From: Excoecaria cochinchinensis
Taxonomy: Eukaryota; Streptophyta; Magnoliopsida; Malpighiales; Euphorbiaceae
Assembly (NCBI GenBank): GCA_947683425.1
Contig: CANTUQ010000295.1
Coordinates: 248,001-312,000 of the forward strand
Length of the DNA stretch: 64,000 nt
Direction: 5' to 3'
The position numbers and the translations under genes are program-made. This document shows positions 1 to 7,778 of the stretch, piece by piece. Numbering within the stretch: the stretch's first letter is position 1; every line of letters starts with the position of its first letter. The notes beneath the pieces were generated by a model. It worked only from the letters and a program-made list of their open reading frames with translations, searched no databases and had not been told where the DNA came from.

Positions 1-1049
1 CAAAAGGTCTTACTTTGGTTGTAATGTTAGGCTTGGGTAGATGGCTGTCAAAGAAAGATCAGGTCGCTAGAGAAAAATGGCCGCAATATTTTCTCGACTG
101 ATGGATGAACCATTCTCGGCTCAAAAGTATTCTTGAATTTGGATTCGATAACATTCTAGCTCCTTGAGATCAGAAGGGCAATCGTTGAAACTAGTCAATT
201 GGTCACCATTTTGGGCTCTCTTTTTTATTCTTCTTTTTTCTTTGCTTCTTTTTCTTTCATTTTTTTTCTTTTTGGATTTTTCGCTTTTCTTTTTCTTTTT
301 TTTTTCTTTCGCTTCTCTTTTTTTTTTTTGAGCTCATGCCTTTCATGCATGACTAAACCCTCTTTTCAAAGTCTGAACTTGCTCTTATCAAGACAATTTC
401 TTAATAGTCCAAAGAATTGTTCAAATGAACATCCATCAATTTTAGAGCGGCCACTCTTCTAAGGGGAAGCCAAAATCATTTTAGGCGAGGGGATAGTTTT
501 AATGTGTGTAACAACAAAATTGGTACGCATTCAGCATACCTACATAAAGGCTCAATGGGCTAGCAAGCGATTGTAGAACAAGGGTAGGAAATAGTCATTT
601 AGAGAGCTATACAAAGAATGATGCCTAAATCATTTTCCAGGTTCTGTCTTATCCAGAGATCGCTTCGACGGGTAATCAGAAAGGTTCTAGTGCTCTTAGT
701 GAGTTTTCATCCAATCTCCTAATTGCAACTAGTAATTTTTTTTTCTTATTTTTATTTTCAGAATCTCTCTCTTTTCAGGAGTTATATCAGATGCCATCAA
801 GATTTTCCTTGGATTTTCCAAAGTTCCAAGATTAAATGCAGTAGTATTAATTGAATTAATGTCAAAATGAATGAATATATCATGATCATAAGAAATGAAA
901 TCATTAGAAATAATATATAAGTACGCAAAATATTGTTCATCAAACTACATAACCAAAATGTTATAAGGAGTTTTCAAAATACAGAGACATAATACATAAT
1001 ATCTCCAGGTAGTTCTTGCAAAAATGCCACCCTGGTGGACTGGATCCGA
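1..1049 (-). other. Internal retrotransposon sequence downstream of gag, no coding domain recognised
   Basis: This AT-rich stretch follows the gag stop codon on the element's sense strand. I find no long open frame, no DTG/DSG protease motif and no reverse transcriptase motif on that strand. Positions about 215-330 are almost pure pyrimidine on the plus strand (purine on the element strand); the plus-strand open frame across it is low complexity and not a gene. In a complete Tat/Ogre element protease would be expected soon after gag, so the element may be non-autonomous, have a long spacer or intron-like segment, or be decayed. The rest of the element lies outside the window. Confidence 0.6.
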
Positions 1050-2528
1050 TCATACATTTGGTGGAAGGACTGCGTTGTAGCCCGGCTTCTTATCTTTCCC
1101 CCTCTTCTCAGGATCAGTTATCTGCTTCGTGTCGATGAGATCCTGAATTTCATGTCTTAGCCTCGCACAACGGTCTGTCATATGCCCCGTGTGCTGGTGG
1201 AAAGTACAATACTCATCATCTCTATGACCCGGTTGCCCTTGGGTTCTGGCTGGCTTAGGAGGCAGGGGCTGCAACTTTCCTTCTTTTATCAGTCTTTCTA
1301 ATACCCAGGACAAAGGACGGCCCAAATTTGAAAAGTGCCTTTGACTTTGCCTCATTCCGGTAGCTGAAACTTCAGCTGCCTTGCCACTTCTGTTGTTGCT
1401 GCTTCCAGCTCCGCCTGATCTGTTGCCCGATTGATTTTCAAAGTTTCTCCCAGGAAAGCTATTCTGACTCGCCTTCTTTGCCAGGTAGGCCCCCTCAGCT
1501 TCTACAGCAATGTCTTTCAATGATTCCCAATCTCTAAGCCCTTTGAAGCTCAGCAAATCCCTCAGGTAAGGACAGGAGTTTCTGATAAATAGCCTAATCT
1601 GATCAGCTGTGTCAGGCTTTCGTTTCATCTCCATGACCCTGTTCCTCCACCTTGTGAGGTACTCGTGGAACGATTCTTCGGGCTTTTGCTGTAAAAGTTC
1701 AAGGTCTTTCAGGGTGACCTCCATTCTAGTACTGCAATCGTACTGTTTCATAAATTCATCGGTCAGCAGGTCCCAGTCTTCTTTACACCTCCTATCCAGG
1801 CCATGGTACCAATCCACTGCAGGACCCGACAGGCTGAGGCAAAAATACTCCACCTTTTGCTTTTTGCTCAGTCCCGTACCCTTCATCACTAAAGTGTACT
1901 GCTTGATATGTGCGGAAGGATCTGAAGTACCGTTAAACTTTGGCAGCTCAGGCATTTTAAATCTCTGGGGCAGCAATTCTTCATCTCCCAAATTTCTATC
2001 TTCAGGGTTGATCCCTTTTCCAGCTGACAACATTCGGGTGATGGTCTCAATCTGCTGTCTCATTGCCCTCAGAGTCTCATCTTCCACCTTAGGTGCTCTA
2101 CCCCTCGCAGGTTGGTGGGCAACTACTTCCTCCATCTCATCTTCTTCCACAAAATCCTCCTCAGGATTATGAACCCTTGCCCTTCTTGGCTCAACGGGTG
2201 CAGCTTCATTCTCATTAATAGGTTGGCGAGCAGCCACCCCAACGAAGGGAGCCTCCCCACCAGCAGGCGGTTCAACTTGCCCCCAAGGAGGGACTGCTGG
2301 CACTTGTTGAGCAATAGGCGGCTGCAGAATAGGGGGTGCTTGTGCAGCAGGGGGATGGGCAATTCTTTCGACCATAGCGCCCATCATGTCTAGCATTCGC
2401 CGTTCAAATTCATCCAACCTCCGGGCGAGGTCTTGAGTGGATGGGTTTCCAGTTTCGTCCGCCATGAAGGATGGGGTACTAGATGTCGAGAGTGTATCAG
2501 GATCCCAATCGAGCACTAATTCCAACAA
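1050..2528 (-). CDS. gag: Retrotransposon Gag polyprotein (Tat/Ogre-type, CHHC zinc knuckle)
   Basis: The intact 492-residue frame ends with TGA at 1052-1050. Gag proteins of LTR retrotransposons assemble the cytoplasmic virus-like particle and package the element RNA. Visible parts in order are: a helical, charged N-terminal segment (about residues 31-57); a proline/alanine-rich linker (58-100); an acidic patch (123-135); the core Retrotrans_gag region (about 188-350), opening with RFKMPELPKFNG and containing GPAVDWYHGL; a Ser/Asn/Gly-rich linker (355-385); a zinc knuckle with C441, H444, H449 and C454, a CHHC variant of the usual CCHC; and a basic tail (475-482). The frame opens at 2528, but Met22 at 2465 (MADETGNPS) looks like a more natural Gag start, because the first 21 residues resemble nothing known to me. 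There are no internal stops or frameshifts, suggesting a fairly young insertion or selection. Protease is not fused in frame. Confidence 0.85.
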   Translation of the reverse strand: MLELVLDWDPDTLSTSSTPSFMADETGNPSTQDLARRLDEFERRMLDMMGAMVERIAHPPAAQAPPILQPPIAQQVPAVPPWGQVEPPAGGEAPFVGVAARQPINENEAAPVEPRRARVHNPEEDFVEEDEMEEVVAHQPARGRAPKVEDETLRAMRQQIETITRMLSAGKGINPEDRNLGDEELLPQRFKMPELPKFNGTSDPSAHIKQYTLVMKGTGLSKKQKVEYFCLSLSGPAVDWYHGLDRRCKEDWDLLTDEFMKQYDCSTRMEVTLKDLELLQQKPEESFHEYLTRWRNRVMEMKRKPDTADQIRLFIRNSCPYLRDLLSFKGLRDWESLKDIAVEAEGAYLAKKASQNSFPGRNFENQSGNRSGGAGSSNNRSGKAAEVSATGMRQSQRHFSNLGRPLSWVLERLIKEGKLQPLPPKPARTQGQPGHRDDEYCTFHQHTGHMTDRCARLRHEIQDLIDTKQITDPEKRGKDKKPGYNAVLPPNV

Positions 2529-3596
2529 TCCAAAGGGCGAGTCTGTTCGTACTAATCGACCGTCGGGACCTCTAATCCACTTGGAAGAATCTATAATGGC
2601 TGAAAATTTAAATTGTTAGAATGATGCGTGCATGACAATATACAATGCATGATCGTGATTTGTGCGAATGGAATGAGAAAAAATCAATAAATTGCAATTA
2701 TGCGATGCAATGCGTAAAAATATATATACACGATGGTATATGCTCATGAAAAATAATATGTAGGCAAAAGGATATATACACAATATGAAATGTATTTTTT
2801 TATTTTTCTATATTATTTTCAATTCAAAATTTTTTTTTGATTGATGATTTTTTTTTACATGAATGACATGTGATGTATGTGCATGTTGTGCAGCATCCAC
2901 AGCCACATGCAAGCAAGTAGATCCTTCCAACCTTATTTCTCCCACACACGGGGTCGTGCGATCTCTTTCCTAGGTGAGCTTTATCCAAGGGTTAACAGGA
3001 AACCCAATGGACGCGTATAATGCGCGGTGAAAAACCGACAGCATAACAACTCTTACTTTAAAGCACATGCGCAGGGATGTTTGGCCATTATATATTTAAA
3101 CAATTCGATTAAATCAAGATAAGCCCATCGGGGCATGAAAGCCTTTGATGAAAATCATCTAACTCAATTGATTTGGTTCAGTATATAACGGCCCAAATAG
3201 CAAGCACGATATTATGGTACATGTCACCTAGTGGAGATTTCTATTGCCATTACATGAGCTTTGGTCAAGGTGGTGTTGCTTTAAGGCTACCCAAGCATGG
3301 TCCCTGCGCGACGGGTCTATCTCATCACGAGCATAACGACCGATCGGGTCACCATTTGATATACCATTTGATGGCACGAGGCTTGGGCTGGTGATTATCC
3401 TTAACACTTCCCCAAATTGAGTGAAAATGAGGTCGTGCGTCAGGAACGCACCGGGGCTAATAGAGGGACCAAACTAGCATAATTCTAAGGCTTTAGCATG
3501 GATGCAATGCAATTTAGATGAGAGATGAAATTTCAGTTTTAAAAACCCAATTATACATTTTAACCAAGACATTTTCAGAGCAAAGTCACAAACAGT
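2529..3596 (-). other. Retrotransposon 5' leader between primer-binding site and gag
   Basis: About 1.07 kb of untranslated internal sequence. The half nearest gag (about 2600-2880) is AT-rich with T-runs. The middle (about 2880-3420) is of mixed composition. I see no substantial open frame on the element strand, so the extra ORF that some Ogre elements carry before gag is absent here. The plus-strand frame at 3173-3394 has no recognisable domain. Packaging signals would be expected here on family grounds but cannot be recognised by eye. Confidence 0.6.
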
Positions 3597-3613
3597 CCCC
3601 AGTGGAGTCGCCA
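3597..3613 (-). other. Retrotransposon primer-binding site (tRNA-Arg type)
   Basis: The minus strand reads TGGCGACTCCACTGGGG, one base inside the LTR end. TGG is the complement of the tRNA 3' CCA, and this string resembles the primer site reported for Ogre/Tat elements, which is assigned to tRNA-Arg. The tRNA identity comes from that family knowledge and was not matched to a tRNA sequence. The site fixes the inner LTR boundary and the element orientation. Confidence 0.8.
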
Positions 3614-3796
3614 CTGTGACGCGCGCCGGAACCAGCAAGGCCCTCTTCGGGAATCCGCTTTTAAGATTCGAGGGATTGGTTCGCGTCTTTTCCGATTTTA
3701 GGTGTTATGAGATATTTTCGGCACCTCCTTTTACAATAGAACATTGAAAAGGACCATCCATCGCCATAACACCTTTAGGCACTTTTGAGGTATTTT

Positions 3797-3806
3797 GGAG
3801 TCGCCA
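3797..3806 (-). other. Primer-site-like decamer inside the LTR
   Basis: The minus strand reads TGGCGACTCC, identical to the first ten bases of the primer-binding site, 193 bp further inside the LTR. Homology to the primer stops after ten bases and no CA terminus precedes it, so the site at 3597-3613 is the better primer site. Confidence 0.6.
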
Positions 3807-4572
3807 CCCAATTTACAAGAAATTGGGAAAGTTTAACCTCTTATCGGTCTAAACCAGAGATGGTGTCCGGAACTTCACACTTATTGGTGCCTTGGTTAAT
3901 TATAAATGGATTTTTGAATTATAAAATTTCATTCCTCATCTCACACAATTAATGCATTGAATTTAAAGCACACACCATTCACATATAAAACGATAAAAAA
4001 ATGAAAATAAAGACAAACTAAATTACAATAAAATTAGGGGCGGAATACAACCCCCATTGTAAATAAAACATAAATCATACATAAAGCGGGGTATTCATTA
4101 ATGTTGAGGACGTTGGGCCTCTCATGCACAATTAAAGAAAATCATTTGAAAGTGACAATTTATTTTGGATGAAAAACTAGGACCTTGGTCCCATTTTATT
4201 AGAAAACCCAGATTTATTTGTAGAAATATTTTTGTGTGATTTTTGATTAAGCGTGCATAAAATAAATGGTTTAATTAATTATTACATGCCAAATAACTCA
4301 ATAAAACAGACAAAGAAAACATAACATGTACAATAAAAAATAACAACTCCTTGGATCTCCTCCTCCATTCGCACGGGTGCTCAAACATGGGAGTACAAGT
4401 ATTTGATACCGACAATAAACACAAATAAACTTAATATTAGAAATCGAAACAAGAAAATCAATTAAAGCAAATAATAATAAATAAAACAAAGCATGCATAT
4501 TAGGTGATAAATAAGTTACATATTTAAATGAATTAACACATTAATAGATCAACATATAAAATATAAAGTAGA

Positions 4573-4609
<37 letters not shown>

Positions 4610-4748
4610 CAGAAATTAAATAATAATAATAATAATAATAATATTAATAAACAGAAATTAAATAAATATATAATAATAATAATAATAATAACAACATAAC
4701 GTAAAATACTAACAATAAACAAATATAACAATTAATTAACAATAACAG

Positions 4749-4792
<44 letters not shown>

Positions 4793-4938
4793 CAAATATG
4801 AAAATGACAATAATAAATAATAAAAATAACATTAAAACAGAATAATAAATAAAAATAAATAAATATATTAATAATATTAATAATAAAAATTCAGAAATTA
4901 AATAAATATACTAATAATAATAATAATAATAATAATAA

Positions 4939-4939
<1 letters not shown>
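4573..4939. repeat. Cluster of (AAT)n microsatellites within the LTR
   Basis: Near-perfect AAT/TAA trinucleotide runs lie at about 4573-4607, 4620-4643, 4671-4691, 4750-4790 and 4912-4939, separated by AT-rich spacers that share the phrase CAGAAATTAAATA. The repeated spacer suggests the cluster grew partly by duplication of larger pieces. Confidence 0.85.

Positions 4940-4950
<11 letters not shown>

Positions 4951-4987
<37 letters not shown>
4951..4987. repeat. (AT)n microsatellite
   Basis: A pure alternating AT run of about 37 bp, directly after the AAT cluster and just before the GC-rich block of the LTR. It is able to extrude as a cruciform and likely to vary in length between copies. Confidence 0.9.
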
Positions 4988-4993
<6 letters not shown>

Positions 4994-5299
4994 AAAATGA
5001 GGCTATTACCGTTTATCCTCGGCGGATCCGCCGTGGGTCACCGGTGGTAAACACCTCCGGTTGGATCCGATAGATCGCCGCCTCGGGAAGTCGCCGGATC
5101 AAGCCACGCGCCGATCGGAGCTTTGCCGGAGCTGGAAACCGCAATAAACCGTGAAAAGGGGGTTGCCGGAGTTTGTCCTCACGCGCCGGCGTCCAACGTC
5201 AGATGGATGATCTGGAGGTGCGATCGGATCCGCCCGGTGGCTCTGGTGACGGTCGTTGGGCGCGTGCCGCCTTTGGTGGCCGTGGATGGGCGGCGGAGG

Positions 5300-5660
5300 C
5301 TCCGCCTCCCCCTCTTCTTTTTCTTCCTCTTTTTCCTTTTCCGGCGTCGTTTCCTGCGTTTGGTTTGGCCTGGGTCTCCTCTGGTTTGTTTTACTTCTTC
5401 TTTCTCTTTTATTTTCCTTTGATTTCTTTGTTTTGCTTTCACTTCCTTTTGCTTTCCCTTCTCTTTTCTATTTTTATTTCTTTTATTCTTGGGTCCTCTC
5501 TTGCTCTCTGTATTTCCTTTCTTTTTCTATTTCTTTGTTTTCTTTGGCAGGCTCCTCTTGCTCTTTTCTTTTTTTTTTTCTTTTTGATCTGCCCACCGAA
5601 TGAGAGCCCCCCCCCCCTTATTCTTTGCTTATTCTTTTCTTTTTATACATCCTCAAATTA
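5300..5660. repeat. Polypyrimidine (plus) / polypurine (minus) tract in the LTR, with an 11-C run
   Basis: The plus strand is dominated by T and C for about 350 bp, including a homopolymer of 11 C at 5607-5617. Long hydrophobic plus-strand open frames across it (for example 5173-5661) arise from CTT/TTC/TTT codons and have no protein-like composition. It is too far from an LTR boundary to be the element's polypurine primer. Confidence 0.75.
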
Positions 5661-6120
5661 GGGTTAAGGGTACAATGGTCATTTCCTCACTCAATTATTT
5701 CCCTCCTTTTCCTTTAATTAATACACACACAATTTAATTAAATTAACACACCTATATACATGTTAATTAAACAATTACATAATATAATTAAACATTACAT
5801 TAATTAATCACATCTTAATACAATTAATCTATATATATATTATATATATAATTTATCTAATTAATTAAACATTACACTTTAATTTTACATGCATTTTAAT
5901 TAACACAATAATATTAACCACTTAATTAACTGACAACATCAACTAATTAATTACCTAATTTCACACACACATATTTATATATATATATATATTTTTTTTT
6001 TATTTTTTATTTTTTTTATTTTTTATTTATATATTTTTTTTTATTTTTTCTGAGGGAATAATCAAAGATCAAAAATCACCATTTTCATTTTATGCCGGGG
6101 TTCGGGACCCGGTGTCTACA

Positions 6121-6125
6121 GGTAC
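6121..6125. other. Predicted 5-bp target site duplication of the retrotransposon (GGTAC)
   Basis: The LTR ends at 6120 and the satellite starts at once with GGTACCCCTAGG. LTR elements of this class usually duplicate 5 bp at the target, so GGTAC is the predicted copy. The partner copy would lie beyond the left edge of the window and was not seen. Confidence 0.5.
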
Positions 6126-6132
6126 CCCTAGG

Positions 6133-6159
6133 GGAATCCGTAAAAATTCGTCGGATTCC
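6133..6159. repeat. 8-bp perfect inverted repeat with 11-nt loop, present in each consensus monomer
   Basis: GGAATCCG at 6133-6140 pairs with CGGATTCC at 6152-6159; the intervening 11 nt are A/T-rich. It overlaps the right half of the palindrome CCCCTAGGGG (6125-6134). This instance is given as the example; the same dyad recurs with occasional single mismatches in most monomers. Confidence 0.85.
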
Positions 6160-6162
6160 GGC
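6146..6162 (+). other. CENP-B-box-like 17-mer (8 of 9 core bases), one per consensus monomer
   Basis: The sequence ATTCGTCGGATTCCGGC fits the core pattern nTTCGnnnnAnnCGGGn except for one base (CCGG in place of CGGG). The match may be by chance, and no CENP-B function is established in plants. This first copy is given as the example; the motif is part of the consensus at monomer positions 26-42. Confidence 0.45.
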
Positions 6163-6342
6163 GAGGCCGATTCTCGATGCGCTGTGACCGGCAAGCTTCC
6201 AGTAGCTATTCCAATCGAGTTTTCCTGAATTATTGGACTCGGATCCGAAATTTCACGATTTCTCGATTTTGGTGATTTTTCCTAGAGGTACCCCTAGGGG
6301 AATCCGTAAAAATTCGTCGGATTCCGGCGAGGCCGATTCTCG

Positions 6343-7380
6343 ATGCGCTGTGACCGGCAAGCTTCCAGTAGCTATTCCAATCGAGTTTTCCTGAATTATT
6401 GGACTCGGATCCGAAATTTCACCACTTTTTACGATTTCTCGATTTTTGTGATTTTCCCTAGTGGTACCCCTAGGGGAATGCGTAAAAATTCGTCGGATTC
6501 TGGCGAGGCCGATTCTCGATGCGCTGTGACCGGTAAGCTTCCAGTATCTATTCCAATCGAGTTTTCCTGAATTATTTTTTCTCGGATCCGAAATTTCACC
6601 ACTTTTTACGATTTCTCGATTTTGGTGATTTTCCCTAGTGGTACCCCTAGGGGAATCCGTAAAAATTCGTCGGATTCCGGCGAGGCCGATTCTCGATGCG
6701 CTGTGACCGGCAAGCTTCTAGTAGCTATTCCAATCGAGTTTTCCTGAATTATTGGACTCGGATCCGAAATTTCACGATTTCTCGATTTTGGTGATTATCC
6801 CTAGTGGTACCCCTAGGGGAATCCGTAAAAATTCGTCGGATTCCGGCGAGGCCGATTCTCGATGTGCTGTGACCGGCAAGCTTCCAGTAGCTATTCCAAT
6901 CGAGTTTTCCTGAATTATTGGACTCGGATCCGAAATTTCACCACTTTTTACGATTTCTCGATTTTTGTGATTTTCCCTAGTGGTACCTTTAGGGGAATCC
7001 GTAAAAAATCGTCGGATTCCGGCGAGGCCGATTCTCGATGCGCTGTGACCGGCAAGCTTTCAGTAGCTATTCCAATCGAGTTTTCCTGAATTATTTTTTC
7101 TCGGATCCGAAATTTCACTACTTTTTACGATTTCTCGATTTTGGTGATTTTTCCTAGTGGTACCCCTAGGGGAATCCGTAAAAATTCGTCGGATTCCGGC
7201 GAGGCCGATTCTCGATGTGCTGTGACCGGCAAGCTTCCAGTAGCTATTCCAATCGAGTTTTCCTGAATTATTGGACTCGGATCCGAAATTTCACGATTTC
7301 TCGATTTTGGTGATTTTCCCTAGTGGTACCCCTAGGGGAATCCGTAAAAATTCGTCGGATTCCGGCGAGGCCGATTCTCG
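6343..7380 (+). repeat. Two copies of a 519-bp three-monomer unit
   Basis: The anchor ATGnGCTGTGACC recurs at 6343, 6862 and (as ATGCGCAATGACC) 7381. Each unit contains monomers of 176, 177 and 166 bp, and the 177-bp member carries the diagnostic TTATTTTTTCTCGG instead of TTATTGGACTCGG (junction CTCGG at 6581 and 7100, 519 bp apart). Confidence 0.75.
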
Positions 7381-7716
7381 ATGCGCAATGACCGGCAAGC
7401 TTCCAGTAGCTATTCCAATCGAGTTTTCCTGAATTATTTGACTCGGATCCGAAATTTCACCACTTTTTACGATTTCTCGATTTTGGTGATTTTCCCTAGT
7501 GTTACCCCTAGGGGAATCCGTAAAAATTCGTCGGATTCCGGCGAGGCCAATTCTCGATGCGCTGTGACCGGCAAGCTTCCAGTAGCTATTCCAATCGAGT
7601 TTTCCTGAATTATTGGACTTGGATCCGAAATTTCACCACTTTTTACGATTTCTCGATTTTGGTGATTTTTCCTAGTGGTACCCCTAGGGGAATCCGTAAA
7701 AATTCGTCGGATTCCG

Positions 7717-7778
7717 GCGAGGCCGATTCTCGATGCGCTGTGACCGGGCGAGGCCGATTCTCGATGCGCTGTGACCGG
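7717..7778 (+). repeat. 31-bp tandem duplication inside one monomer (207-bp monomer)
   Basis: The segment from GCGAGGCCGATT to GTGACCGG (7717-7747) is repeated immediately at 7748-7778. The distance between successive ATGCGCTGTGACC anchors here is 207 bp (7557 to 7764) instead of 176. It also creates an unusually long 144-codon open frame that is not a gene. Confidence 0.9.

Larger units (their letters stand above)
1..6120 (-). mobile_element. Tat/Ogre-like Ty3/gypsy LTR retrotransposon, 5' half, truncated by the window edge
   Basis: Seen on the minus strand in the expected order: LTR (6120-3615), primer-binding site (3613-3597), leader, gag frame (2528-1050), then sequence running off the window at position 1. 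The outer LTR end begins TGTAGACACC and the inner end finishes GTCACA, giving the usual TG...CA termini. The LTR length (2506 bp), the Arg-type primer site and the gag with a CHHC knuckle match what is known of the plant Tat/Ogre group. No reverse transcriptase is visible, so the lineage assignment rests on gag, primer site and LTR. There is no second LTR, so total length and age cannot be read here. The element lies directly against the satellite at 6121, which shows insertion into the array. Confidence 0.85.
3615..6120 (-). repeat. 5' long terminal repeat, about 2.5 kb
   Basis: On the minus strand it starts TGTAGACACCGGGTCCCG at 6120 and ends GTCACA at 3615, one base before the primer site. 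Read in the element direction it holds an AT-rich first part (about 6060-5660), a purine-rich tract (about 5640-5300), a GC-rich block (about 5300-5010), an AT and AAT microsatellite zone (4987-4573), and a mixed 3' part. Several TATA-like runs exist (for example around 5831-5852 and 5979-5994), but I cannot choose a promoter or a polyadenylation site among them. Open frames in 5123-5661 on the plus strand are low-complexity shadows. Confidence 0.85.
6121..6286 (+). repeat. First full monomer, 166-bp class (10-bp deletion type 1)
   Basis: The next GGTACC starts at 6287. The sequence reads TTTCACGATTTCTCG where the long class has TTTCACCACTTTTTACGATT, so consensus positions 137-146 are missing. 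This is the commoner short class and is interspersed with 176-bp monomers through the whole array. Confidence 0.9.

Noticed and set aside
199..462. 87-codon Phe-rich open frame
   Set aside because: It is a low-complexity translation of a T-rich tract inside the retrotransposon.
1609..2172. 187-codon plus-strand frame opposite gag
   Set aside because: It is an antisense shadow of the gag frame; gag has the recognisable domain and zinc knuckle.
3797..3806. The inner TGGCGACTCC as the true primer site
   Set aside because: Only ten bases match, no CA terminus precedes it, and the 17-base site at 3597-3613 sits correctly against GTCACA.
4549..4832. Ile/Leu-rich minus-strand frames
   Set aside because: They are translations of the AAT microsatellites.
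5173..5661. 162-codon plus-strand open frame in the LTR
   Set aside because: It is almost all Phe/Leu/Ser from a pyrimidine tract, antisense to the element, and shows no recognisable domain.
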